Assembly (NCBI GenBank): GCA_016711405.1
Contig: JADJSZ010000111.1
Span: 1 to 64,000 of the forward strand
Length of the DNA: 64,000 nucleotides
Origin: Candidatus Hadersleviella danica
Lineage (GTDB): Bacteria > Chloroflexota > Anaerolineae > Promineifilales > Promineifilaceae
Reading direction: 5' to 3'
Shown piece by piece: positions 7,495 to 16,111 of this stretch (position 1 is its first letter; every line of letters starts with the position of its first letter). The notes beneath the pieces are model-generated. The model worked only from the letters and a program-made list of their open reading frames with translations. It searched no databases and was not told the origin of the DNA. Both the position numbers and the translations under genes were made by a program.

Positions 7495-10483
7495 ATGACC
7501 CAAAAACTCAGCTTCAACGATGTCATCCTGCGCCTGCTCGAATTTTGGAAAGAGCAAGGCTGTCTCGTCTGGCAACCCTACAACATCCAAGTCGGCGCGG
7601 GAACCATGAACCCCGCCACCATTTTGCGCGTCCTCGGCCCCGAGCCGTGGAACGTCGTCTATGTCGAGCCGAGTATACGGCCGGACGACGGCCGTTTCGG
7701 GGACAATCCCAACCGGATGCAACAGCACCACCAGTTGCAAGTCATCCTCCAACCCGACCCCGGCAACCCGCAAGAACTGTACCTGCAAAGCCTCGAGGCA
7801 ATTGGCATTAAGCGGGAAGAGCATGACATTCGCTTTGTGGAAGACAACTGGGAAAGCCCCGCTCTCGGCGCGTGGGGGTTGGGCTGGGAGGTGTGGCTGG
7901 ACGGCCAAGAAATCACCCAATTCACTTATTTTCAACAAGCGGGGAGCCTCGACTTGGACCCCGTGGCCGTCGAAATCACCTACGGCCTCGACCGCATCGT
8001 GACCGTCATCCAAGATGTGGACAGCGTGTGGGACATGGAGTTTGGGGCAGGCGTGGGCTACGACCAAGCCTTGCTCCAATCGGAAATTGAACATTGCCAT
8101 TACTATTTCCATGTGGCGGATGTGGACGCGCTGAAGCTCATCTATGAGGGGTACGAGCGAGAAGCGAGCCGCTGTTTGGAGGCGGGCTTGGTGGCTCCTG
8201 CGCACGATTACAACCTCAAATGTTCCCATCTGTTTAATGTGATGGACACCCGTGGGGCGGTGGGCGTGACCGAGCGAGCCAACTATTTTAAGCGGATGCG
8301 CAACATGGCGCGGGAAATTTCCAAGGCGTATATCGCCCAGCGGGAAAAGTTGGGCTTCCCCATGTTGGCCAAAGCGCCAGCCAAGTGGCAAGCGCCACCC
8401 CTGCAAACGGCCGACCCCATCCAACTCGCCCAAACGGAATTCCCGCACACCTTTGTGCTGGAAATTGGGAGCGAGGAGTTGCCGCCCGACGACGTGACCA
8501 CGGCCGTGCGCCAACTGCAAACGGCCGTGCCCGCCCTCCTGCACGAGCTACGCATCCCCCACGACAGCGTGGAAGTGTTCGGCACACCCCGCCGGCTGGC
8601 CGTCATCGTGCAAAACATGGCTGGCAAACAAACCGATTTGCAAATGGAAGTGACAGGCCCCCCCGCCGAACGCGCCTTTGACGCGGAGGGCAAGCCGACC
8701 AAAGCGGCCGAAGGGTTCGCCCGCAGTCGCGGCCTCGAGGTGAGCGCGTTGCGGATTAAAGAAGAAGGGGGCAAGCGGTACGTCTCGGCCGAGGTGTTTG
8801 AGCAAGGGCGGCCGACAGCGGCCGTCTTGGCCGACAAAATGCCCAGCCTCATTGCGGGGATTAAATTCCCCAAATCCATGCGCTGGAATGGCACAAATAT
8901 CAGTTACAGTCGGCCGTTGCGCTGGCTAGTCGCTTTGTATGGCCCCGATGTGGTGCCGTTTGCCTACGCCGGGGTGGCCAGCGGCCGTCTCAGCCGTGGC
9001 CTGCGCCCCGCTGGTTCGCCCGCAATTTGGCTGGACGAGGCGGAAAATTACCTGAGCATCATGGCCGCGCATGGCATCGTCGTCTCGGCCGACAAACGGG
9101 CGCATATTATCGCGTCGGTGGCCAAACAAACGGCGGCCGAACTCGAGGGAACCATCCCCGACGACACAGGTTTGCTGGCCGAAGTGACCAATTTGGTGGA
9201 GCGGCCGACAGTCTTTGTGGGGCAATTCGAGGACAAATTCCTCGTCCTGCCCGACGAAGTTTTGGTGGCGGTCATGCGCAAGCACCAACGCTATTTCCCC
9301 GTTTATGGGGCGGATGGCAAGCTGTTGCCCCGCTTTATTGGCGTGCGCAATGGGGATGCGGAACACCTCGACAAGGTGGTGCATGGCAACGAGCAGGTCA
9401 TCCGCGCCCGCTTTGCCGATGCGGACTTTTTCTTCCGCCAAGACAGGGAGCGGCCGTTGGCGGAATTCATCCCCGATTTGGCCAAGCTGACCTTCCAAGC
9501 GGAACTCGGCTCCATGTTGGATAAAACCAAACGGCTGGAGGCGCTCGTGCCCCAAGTGGGGCAAATGTTGGGGTTGGACGAGGCGCAATTGGCCACGGCC
9601 GCTCGCGCCGCCAGCCTAGCCAAAGCGGATTTGGCGACCAGCATGGTGGTGGAGATGACTTCGTTGCAGGGGGTGATGGGGGCGCAATATGCGCTGGCCA
9701 GCGGCGAGGACGCGGCCGTGGGGCAAGCCATCAGCCAGCAGTACGAGGCGATTAGCACGACCAAACCCGCCTTGGCCTTGGCTTTGGCGGATAGATTGGA
9801 CAGTTTGTTGGGCTTGTTCGCCGTGGGCTTGGCTCCCAAGGGGTCGAATGACCCGTTTGCCTTGCGCCGGGCGGCCATTCACCTCATTGAGAATTTACTG
9901 GCCAACGAACAGTCGTTTGATTTGCGGCTGGCGTTGCGCCACACGGCCGCCCATCTGCCCATAGCGGCCGATGTGGATGTGCAAAAAGCGGTCTTGGGCT
10001 TTATCGCCGATAGATTGCAGGTGATTTTGCAGGAGAAGGGCTTAAGCGCAACGACGGTGCGGGCGGTGTTGGCCGAGCAGGCGCACAATCCGTTTGGGGC
10101 GAGTGGGGCGACGGCCGTGCTGGCCGAGGCGCAAACCCGCCCCGATTGGGAGCAACTGCTGGATGCGTATGCCCGCTGTGTGCGCATCACCCGCACCCAA
10201 GCGACGCAGTACGCGTTGCGCCCCGAGGCGTTTGGGTTGGCGGCCGAGCAGGGGTTGTTGGCGGCGTATCAGCAGGCGGAAAGACGCAGAAGCGGCGAAC
10301 CCGACGATGGGGACGTTTATCGCGAATTTGGCGTTGGTTGCGCCAGCCATCACGGCCTTTTTTGAGGGGGTGCTGGTGATGGATGAGGATGCGGCCGTGC
10401 GGGAGAATCGGTTGGCGTTGTTGCAGGGGGTGGCGGGACTGGCGAAGGGGGTGGCGGATTTGGCGCAGTTGGAGGGGTTTTAG
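7495..10483 (+). CDS. glyQS: Glycyl-tRNA synthetase, fused alpha and beta subunits
   Basis: Charges tRNA-Gly with glycine. Residues 1-285 are the alpha subunit (FWKEQGCLVWQPYN, GAGTMNPATILRVLGPEPW, AYVEPS-type motif VVYVEPSIRP). After a short linker the beta subunit begins at about 318 with FVLEIGSEELPP, followed by HD-type core residues (MRKHQRYFPVYG) and the catalytic-region signature ADFFFRQDRE. The C-terminal anticodon-binding region ends FFEGVLVMDEDAAVRENRLALL, but this lies in another frame: deleting one A from AAA at 10280-10282 joins it. Without repair the frame stops at 10365. The two subunits are usually separate genes; fused forms are known, for example in Chlamydia. The product is followed by a strong terminator. 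Confidence 0.93.
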
Positions 10484-10509
10484 GGACGGCCGACTTAAAT
10501 TGCAATTTG

Positions 10510-10543
10510 GGCATGGTTCAGTATTGAACCATGCCTTTTTTTT
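10510..10543 (+). terminator. Rho-independent terminator of glyQS
   Basis: A 10-bp perfect stem (GGCATGGTTC with GAACCATGCC) and a 6-base loop are followed by eight T. It lies 26 bp after the glyQS stop. Confidence 0.92.
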
Positions 10544-10562
10544 CACATGGAGGTTCAAGAAG

Positions 10563-11129
10563 ATGCGTAAGATGATATGGATTTTGGCTGTTTTGCTGTT
10601 GAGTGTGGTGGCTTGTGGAGGTGAGGAGGAGGATCCCAATCGGCCGTTGACAACGGAGGATTTTGCAACAGTGTGTGCGGGGCAAGCGCAACCACGAGCG
10701 GCCGCCTATACCCCCGAAACAGCACCCAACCAAATCATGCTCCTCAGCGATAGCACGATTGGCGACCAGTATGACTATTACAACATTCGTTTTACGAGCG
10801 AATTGCCCGAAGAGTGGTTCCCCCAAATTGTGGATGGCACCTTTGATTTCAACCCTGCTGAACTCGTAACCTGCATCCACCGCACGGCAACTGAATTAGC
10901 CGATACGTGTGAATATGAAGACAACTATATTTTAGAAGTATTCAATTCGACCTATGAGGTCACTGTGTATGCGGCGCAAACGGGCGAGAATTTGGTCCGC
11001 GAAACGGTGGAGGCGAGCGGCGAGTGCCCCAGTATGTTTATGTTTGATGAGGGGATAACGGAAGATGTCTATTATGCGGACATCAGTGAGAAGCAAATTG
11101 GGGCGATTATTGAGCGTTTTGCGCCGTAA
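10563..11129 (+). CDS. Small lipoprotein of unknown function
   Basis: A 188-residue protein with a lipoprotein signal: charged MRK, a hydrophobic stretch, then the lipobox VVAC with Cys18, followed by a Gly/Glu-rich tether. The mature part is acidic and contains three further Cys (CAGQ, TCIHR, TCEY) plus one in GECPS, so it may form disulfides outside the membrane. I do not recognise the family. I chose the ATG at 10563 because GGAGG lies nine bases upstream and the signal peptide begins there. The open frame extends further upstream only because it overlaps the glyQS tail and terminator. It is transcribed independently of glyQS. Confidence 0.8.
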   Translation: MRKMIWILAVLLLSVVACGGEEEDPNRPLTTEDFATVCAGQAQPRAAAYTPETAPNQIMLLSDSTIGDQYDYYNIRFTSELPEEWFPQIVDGTFDFNPAELVTCIHRTATELADTCEYEDNYILEVFNSTYEVTVYAAQTGENLVRETVEASGECPSMFMFDEGITEDVYYADISEKQIGAIIERFAP

Positions 11130-11132
11130 AAG

Positions 11133-11212
11133 TAGGGGCAACCCTTGTGGTTGCCCAGCTTTTAGGGCAGGCCTTGTACCCCTTCGGGTATAAATGCCTG
11201 CTCCTACGCGGT
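11133..11212. repeat. Dispersed palindromic repeat, GGGCAACC type
   Basis: A hairpin GGGCAACC/GGTTGCCC followed by AGGGCAGGCC. A related copy lies at about 15880-15945, so it is a dispersed intergenic repeat. It could also act as a weak transcript end for the lipoprotein gene. Confidence 0.6.
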
Positions 11213-11237
11213 CAAACGACTATTCTGAGGGGCTAAG

Positions 11238-11326
11238 GATTTTTTTGACACGAATTTCACGAATGACACGAATTTTCTCGAATCTATTTCGTGAAATTCG
11301 GGGAATTCGTGTCTTGTTAATCTTCC
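11238..11326. repeat. Dispersed repeat, ACGAATTTCACGAAT type
   Basis: Internally repetitive and partly palindromic stretch built from CACGAAT/ATTCGTG words between the lipoprotein gene and the GNAT gene, which face each other. Confidence 0.55.
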
Positions 11327-11332
11327 AAGCTC

Positions 11333-11815
11333 TCATTGGCGAGTGCCACTGAGCCACGGCCGTCCCAACGTCACCATCGCAATCCCATCGGCCGTGGCCC
11401 AGTGTCGCTCTATGGCGAACCCGTGCGCGGCATACAAGGCCAGTGCCGGGTGGTTCAACACCCCCGTCGAAACCGTTAGGCGTTGGGTGGGGCGCAGATG
11501 GATGATTTGTTGCAGGAGAGCCGAGGCCATGCCCCGCCGAAAATGGGCGGGGTGGACGACCAGCGAGTCAATATGGGCGTGGGTGGGGTCGAGGTCTTCT
11601 AGCTCCAACACGGCCGCCAATACCCCCGCCTCATAAATCCCCCAAAAAAGAACTTCGGCCGTGGCAATGTGGTGCGCGGTGCGCGACAAGGGAAAAAAGT
11701 CGGCCGCCCCCAGCAAATCCGCCTCCACCTGATAGGAAGCGAACATGAGTAAACGAATCTCCTCCGCGATGAATGGCTCATGATGGGCAAGAGGGTTAAT
11801 CGGCCAAGTGGGCAT
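11333..11815 (-). CDS. GNAT-family N-acetyltransferase
   Basis: A 160-residue protein with the GNAT fold: a beta strand HIDSLVVHP followed by the acetyl-CoA pyrophosphate-binding loop HFRRGMASALL (the R/Q-x-x-G-x-G/A motif), then LTVSTGVLNHPALALYAAHGF, the usual N..A..LY...GF C-terminal motif. The substrate is unknown. I chose the ATG at 11815 (MPTWPIN); an in-frame extension to 11866 would translate the repeat-rich intergenic DNA. It is downstream of the SMP-30 gene in the same direction, 84 bp away. Confidence 0.85.
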   Translation of the reverse strand: MPTWPINPLAHHEPFIAEEIRLLMFASYQVEADLLGAADFFPLSRTAHHIATAEVLFWGIYEAGVLAAVLELEDLDPTHAHIDSLVVHPAHFRRGMASALLQQIIHLRPTQRLTVSTGVLNHPALALYAAHGFAIERHWATADGIAMVTLGRPWLSGTRQ

Positions 11816-11825
11816 TTTGGGGTAG

Positions 11826-11909
11826 TGAAAAGTGAAAAGTAAAAGTAAAAAGGGATGCTCACCCACCAGCTTTCACTTTTTACCTTTCACTTTTACTTTT
11901 TACTTCCAA
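11826..11909. repeat. Heptamer repeat with inverse copy (GTGAAAA type)
   Basis: Units GTGAAAA and GTAAAAG run 11826-11850 and reappear inversely (TTTTCAC-like) at 11871-11905, so the RNA can fold into a long AU-rich hairpin. The 3' end overlaps the stop codon of the SMP-30 gene. Confidence 0.7.
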
Positions 11910-12865
11910 TGCCGCATGGGCAACCCCGCCACAGGGGATTGGAACTTGAGCAAGTGGGGCATGGCCAATGACCCCATCAACACTGTTTTGCGGTCGGGGC
12001 CGCAGAAGGTGACGCTGGTGGGGAATTGGATGCGTGGGCCGACGCAAGCGAACATATCTTCGGGGGCGAGGGCTTGGCTATCCACCTTGGCTTGGGCGTT
12101 GGCCAAAGCGGCCGTTACAGGGTCTTCAAACACTGTGTGGGTATGTTGCCCATCGGCCGTGATAATGACGAGGCCGTTGCGAAGCACCGTTGTGACCCAC
12201 ACATTGCCCTCTTCGTCAAAGGCAAAGCCATCCACATAACCCGCCTCACCCAGCCCATCGGGGCCAAAAAGCTCTTGGTCGCCCAAGTTGCCCTCGGCCG
12301 AGAGAACGGGATAGCGCACCATGCGCCCTTTCATCGTTTCGGCCACATACAGGTAGCTTTCGTCGGCGTTGAGGCGCACTTCGTTGGGGAAGTAGATGCC
12401 ATCGGCGACGATGCGCGGGCCGTTTTCGTCCAGCAAAATGACATAGCCATCGGGGCGAGGAGCGGAGGCGGCCATGAACCAAATCGGTTCGCGGGTGGAG
12501 ACAGAAATCCAGAGCCTGTCGCGGCTATCCACAAAGACAAAGTTGACAGCCCCGAGGGGTTGGCCGTTTAGCTCTTCTAAAATGACCTCGGCCGTGCCAT
12601 CCCGCTCGACGCTGTAAATTTTGCCAGTGCCGATGTTGGCGTTGTAAAAACGGCCGTGGCTATCCATCGCCAGCCCATTTGGCTCGTGGCCAATCGCGCC
12701 GAGAAGCGTTTGCGTGCCGTCGGGGTCGCGGCGGGTCATTAGCCCGCGCTGGTCGCTAATCCATAAGGTGCCATCTGATTCGGCAAGGATGCTTTCAGGA
12801 CGCGCCAAATCAGTGCCAAAAAATTCAATTTGGTCAAGGGAAAGGGAGAAGTTTTGGATGCTCAT
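11900..12865 (-). CDS. SMP-30/gluconolactonase-like beta-propeller hydrolase
   Basis: A 321-residue six-bladed propeller protein of the SMP-30/gluconolactonase/LRE family. Recognisable parts are the N-terminal EGP-like ARPESILAESDGTLWISD, HEPNGLAMDSHGRFYNAN, YFPNEVRLNADESYLYVAET and YVDGFAFDEEGNVWVTT. The acidic residues E24, N/D in FPNEV and D in YVDGF occupy the places of the metal ligands. The family hydrolyses sugar lactones or related esters; the substrate here is not inferable. No signal peptide. The ATG is preceded by heptamer-like units ending in CCC rather than a Shine-Dalgarno site. It ends the minus-strand pspA cluster. Confidence 0.82.
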   Translation of the reverse strand: MSIQNFSLSLDQIEFFGTDLARPESILAESDGTLWISDQRGLMTRRDPDGTQTLLGAIGHEPNGLAMDSHGRFYNANIGTGKIYSVERDGTAEVILEELNGQPLGAVNFVFVDSRDRLWISVSTREPIWFMAASAPRPDGYVILLDENGPRIVADGIYFPNEVRLNADESYLYVAETMKGRMVRYPVLSAEGNLGDQELFGPDGLGEAGYVDGFAFDEEGNVWVTTVLRNGLVIITADGQHTHTVFEDPVTAALANAQAKVDSQALAPEDMFACVGPRIQFPTSVTFCGPDRKTVLMGSLAMPHLLKFQSPVAGLPMRHWK

Positions 12866-12937
12866 GGGATTTTGGATTGGGAATTTTGGAATAGGCTCCC
12901 CTCTCCTGCGGAGAGGGGGTTGGGGGAGAGGTGAGCC

Positions 12938-13768
12938 TTAGACGGCCGGGAGATTGGTGGCGTAGACTTCATCCATCGTCACGAGGATGTCGTCCATTTC
13001 TTGGACTTCGCTGGCGATGTCTTCTTGCAGGCGTTTGGCACGGCCGCTGTCTATCTCTTTCACCCCTGCCAGCGTGGATTGCAGGTAGATGGTTCCCATC
13101 GCCGTCAGTTTGTTATCCAACATCAGCTCCGCCCGTTGCATCGTCTCCTCAATCGCATTGAGCGTTTTGAGCTGGTATTGCAACCCTTCGATGTTTTTCT
13201 CGAGTTCGGCGCGAACGGCCGTGTTGGCCTCCCCCTTGAGCCGCCCCATCAACTCATTGAGCCGTGTTTGAGCGCGTTGGCGATTGCCCGCAAGGGTGGC
13301 ATTGTCGTAGCGGTAACGGTCAATGCGTTGGGCAAGGCCATACACCTCTTCAATCCACTCATCCATACGGGTGAGAACTTGGCTTAACTCGCCGCCAATC
13401 ATGCTTTCGGTGCCCCGCTCCTGAATGGTTTGGGCGATGCGGGTGTGGTAGTTGAGCGCTTCGTCTACTTTGGCTTGGAGTTTTTTGTCGCGGAGCCGTT
13501 CGGGGCGAAAATCATCGCGGAGCATTTCGGAGACAGCTTGGGCGGCCGTTTGCGGGTCGGTCAGACTGCTGTAGAAGAGTGCGCCACCCCCCAGTGCCCC
13601 GCCCACCAGCCAACCCCACCACGGAATAAAGGGAATCATATCAAACAGCCCATCAAAAACTGACAGGAGAAGGGTGATGGAAATAACGGCCGCGTTTTCC
13701 CAGCGGTACAGCGACTTCTCTAAAATGGCTCGTTTGGCCTTTTCTTCTATTTCTTCCCGCTTGCTCAT
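12938..13768 (-). CDS. Membrane-anchored coiled-coil protein of the pspA cluster
   Basis: A 276-residue protein. After a charged amphipathic N-terminus there are two closely spaced hydrophobic segments (about 27-48 and 50-67, with PFIPWWGWLVGGALGGG), then a long alpha-helical coiled coil rich in Glu, Gln, Arg and Leu. I do not recognise a named family. It sits directly downstream of the zinc-ribbon/TPR membrane gene (16 bp) and PspA, so it probably acts with them at the membrane; this is inference from position and from the shared coiled-coil character. No frameshift. Confidence 0.7.
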   Translation of the reverse strand: MSKREEIEEKAKRAILEKSLYRWENAAVISITLLLSVFDGLFDMIPFIPWWGWLVGGALGGGALFYSSLTDPQTAAQAVSEMLRDDFRPERLRDKKLQAKVDEALNYHTRIAQTIQERGTESMIGGELSQVLTRMDEWIEEVYGLAQRIDRYRYDNATLAGNRQRAQTRLNELMGRLKGEANTAVRAELEKNIEGLQYQLKTLNAIEETMQRAELMLDNKLTAMGTIYLQSTLAGVKEIDSGRAKRLQEDIASEVQEMDDILVTMDEVYATNLPAV

Positions 13769-13780
13769 AGGTTTGGGTGG

Positions 13781-13815
13781 GGGACTAGGGACTAGGGACT
13801 AGGGACTGGGGAGCT
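13781..13815. repeat. Heptamer repeat (GGGACTA type)
   Basis: Four near-perfect GGGACTA units between the coiled-coil and zinc-ribbon genes, overlapping the stop codon of the latter. Confidence 0.75.
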
Positions 13816-14979
13816 TTGCCTTGTTTGGTTTCTACCCGCAACAACTCTTCCTGAATTTTGGCTTGGGCTTCGGGGGTGGTGGCAATGTAGCTGGCTGATT
13901 GTAACACGTCTAGGCTTCGCTCGAAAAAGTTGAGTTCACTGTAGGCGCGGGCGAGGTGCAGAATGTAGAGGAGGCGCGTTGGCTCGAGGCCCGTGGCGCG
14001 GCGCCAGTTGAGTACGGCCGAGGCCCACATCCCTTTTTTGGCATAGCGCTCGCCTGCCATGAAGGCATCATGGGCGGTGGGGGCGGTCGCCACCGCGGCC
14101 GCCATCCGTAACTCATCCCGTGCAAAATCGGGGGCGACGAGAAAAATGCCGTAGAACAAGCCAAGGGCAATATCGACCAATTGCAAGGTGCGCACCGCCC
14201 TATTGATGAAGGAAACAGTGCCTTCGGCTAAGCCAAAGAGAGGCGTGTTGCGCGTCGTGCCCGCTAAAAATTCGGTCACGACTTGGTCAATGAGGGGCGC
14301 GGCCACGAGCATCGTCCCCGCAATCAGGAGCATCGTGATGGAGCCAATATAGGCCCAAAAGTGGCGGCGAATGATGAACAGAGTGAAGATGAAGCTGAAG
14401 GGGATGAGGAGGCCGTGCTGAATCAGCGTAATCAGTGGCTCGCCCATGAGCACATCAAAAATGAGTTGCAAGAGGGCGAGTTGGCCAAGGCCGAGGACAA
14501 AAACCCAGTAGAGGTGAAGATTCGTGCTGGGCTTTTCGTAGCGGTAGAAGCGCAGGGTGAGGTTACGGCCGCAATGGGGGCACTTTTTATGCTCGGGGTC
14601 TAACTCAGCCGCACAATAGGGGCAGAGGTCAAGCTGTTCGGCGCGTGCCCACACATCGTCGAAGCTCGATTGGGCGGCGTAGGGGACGATGGACGGGCGG
14701 GCTGTCCAGCCCACGGCCGTGTTTGGCTCATCCCCCTTGGCCACGGGCTTTGGGGGGAGTTTGGCCAGCGAACGGCGGGCAGTTTCGTTGGCGGGGTTGA
14801 GGGCAAGGGCTTGCTCGAGGCAGTGGCGGCGTTCTTCGGCCGTTTCCACCGCCCCGCTCAGCCACAACCACGCTTTTTCGTGGGTGGGTTCGGCCGCGAC
14901 CACCTCGCGCAGAAGGTCAGCGGCCGTGTGCCTATCCCCCCCGCAACGCCTGTACGCCAGCCTCGAATTGCTCGTTCAT
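13785..14979 (-). CDS. TPR / zinc-ribbon / multi-pass membrane protein, frameshifted near start
   Basis: The repaired protein is about 397 residues. It begins MNEQFEAGVQALRG and forms a short TPR-like helical repeat. A zinc ribbon follows (CPYCAAEL...CPHCGRN), then four to five hydrophobic segments, then another TPR-like region with WASAVLNWRRATGLEP. The start at 14979 is in a different frame from the main part. Removing one C from the C7 run at 14936-14942 joins them as ALRGDRHTAADLL. It lies between PspA (75 bp upstream) and a coiled-coil membrane protein. The combination suggests a membrane-stress or envelope module, but the specific function is unknown. Confidence 0.72.
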
Positions 14980-14987
14980 GGAAAGCT

Positions 14988-15053
14988 GTGAGCTGTAAGC
15001 CGTAAGCCGTAAACTCACGCATTGAGCTTACGGCTTATAGCTTACAGCTTATG
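14988..15053. repeat. Heptamer repeat with inverse copy (AGCCGTA type)
   Basis: AGCTGTA/AGCCGTA units at 14990-15012 are followed by the inverse complement (TACGGCT, TTATAGC) at 15026-15052, giving a potential hairpin between pspA and the next gene. Confidence 0.75.
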
Positions 15054-15054
15054 G

Positions 15055-15795
15055 CTAAATCTCGCTGGTGGCGCTGTCGCTGTCGCTCTCTTCGCCCAAA
15101 TCGTAGCTGGGAACAGCCGATTCTAGGCCGAGGCGGCGTTTGCGTTCCTCGAGTTGCATATCGAGTTCGGCCGTGCCCAATGCCTCATCCATCTGCGAAT
15201 CGAGACGGCTGGCATACATTTCGCTGTGCGCGGAGGCCTTATCAAGCCGCGCCCGAATAGATTCGCCAATGCGGGCAATATCGGCATCGCCTGCTCCTGT
15301 CAAATCGTCCAAACTCTTAATCGCCTTGACTGTCTTTTCCTTGGATTTGGCCAATTGCAAGAGGGCTTCCATTTCTCGTTGCTCTTGGCGGATGGTTTGG
15401 AGTTTGGCTTGGAGTTTGAGGCGGGCGTTGAGCAGGGAATCGTATTCCCGCTTTTGGCGCACCCATTGCTCATGGTATTGCTCTTGCAAGGTGCGGGCAG
15501 TATTGAGTTCGGCTTGGGCGGCGCGGGCTAAATCGGGCTTGCCTTGCATCAGGAAGGTGTCAATGTTGCGGTCGAATTGATCCGCCTTCTTTTTGTATTC
15601 CAGATACTTGCGCTCCATGCTTTTGACTTCGCCACCAATGGTCGCGGCCGCATCTTCCAGTTCGCGCAGGTTTTGCTCGGCATCACGGGTGTATTGTTTA
15701 AGCACCGCAATGGAGTTGTTTTGCAAAGCGCGGTCGAGCATGTCGTGCATGTTGGCCGAGATAAGGGTCTGGGCTTTTTCCAAAATAGAGGCCAT
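15055..15795 (-). CDS. pspA: PspA/IM30-family membrane-stress protein
   Basis: A 246-residue coiled-coil protein of the PspA/Vipp1 family, which binds stressed inner membrane as oligomers. Family marks are the N-terminal amphipathic helix (MASILEKAQTLISANMHDML), the D/E-rich helical hairpin with LRELEDAAATIGGE and the heptad-rich middle. It ends in an acidic, Ser/Asp-rich tail. The ATG at 15795 has AAGGAG nine bases upstream, unlike the heptamer-led genes, so I chose it over a longer frame that reads a dispersed repeat. It leads a minus-strand cluster with two membrane or coiled-coil partners. The usual PspF or PspB/C partners are absent. Confidence 0.9.
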   Translation of the reverse strand: MASILEKAQTLISANMHDMLDRALQNNSIAVLKQYTRDAEQNLRELEDAAATIGGEVKSMERKYLEYKKKADQFDRNIDTFLMQGKPDLARAAQAELNTARTLQEQYHEQWVRQKREYDSLLNARLKLQAKLQTIRQEQREMEALLQLAKSKEKTVKAIKSLDDLTGAGDADIARIGESIRARLDKASAHSEMYASRLDSQMDEALGTAELDMQLEERKRRLGLESAVPSYDLGEESDSDSATSEI

Positions 15796-15867
15796 GTTGA
15801 ATTTCTCCTTGTGAGTGGTTGTGAGTGGGTCTTGGAACCGTTGGGTTAGGTGGAAAATGGGTTCTCT

Positions 15868-15950
15868 GAGGTTTGGTGTGGTAGGGGCGCAACCTTGTGG
15901 TCGCCCTCCATTAAGGGCAGGCACAAGGCCAACCCTTACACAACCACACA
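15868..15950. repeat. Dispersed palindromic repeat, second copy of the 11133 type
   Basis: GTAGGGGCGCAACC...GGGCAGGCAC resembles 11133-11212. It lies upstream of pspA, so it may sit within or near its promoter. The rest of the 316-bp gap (15796-16111) also contains an inverse pair GTTACAGGT/ACCTGTAAC at about 16030-16060 and no gene. Confidence 0.6.
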
Positions 15951-16111
15951 AACCATCAAAGAACCAAAAATGAGAGGGTTACAGAGTGATTAATGTCTTT
16001 AGTTTTTCACCATCGGTTTTGTTACAAGTTACAGGTGGCAAGTGATTTGTAACCTGTAACCCAGTTCATGGCGAAAAATCCAGAACACGAACTAAGTTGT
16101 AACTCCAAAAA

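Noticed and set aside
7468..8544. Long open frame antisense to glyQS (358 codons), and similar ones at 54140-55036 and 55372-56277
   Set aside because: The sense strand encodes clear conserved enzymes. The antisense frames have no recognisable motif and arise from GC-rich codon bias.
10383..10562. Extended N-terminus of the lipoprotein upstream of 10563
   Set aside because: It would overlap the repaired glyQS end and the terminator. The signal peptide and GGAGG site fix the start at 10563.
15796..15951. Extended N-terminus of PspA
   Set aside because: The extension translates a dispersed repeat and ignores the AAGGAG site before 15795.
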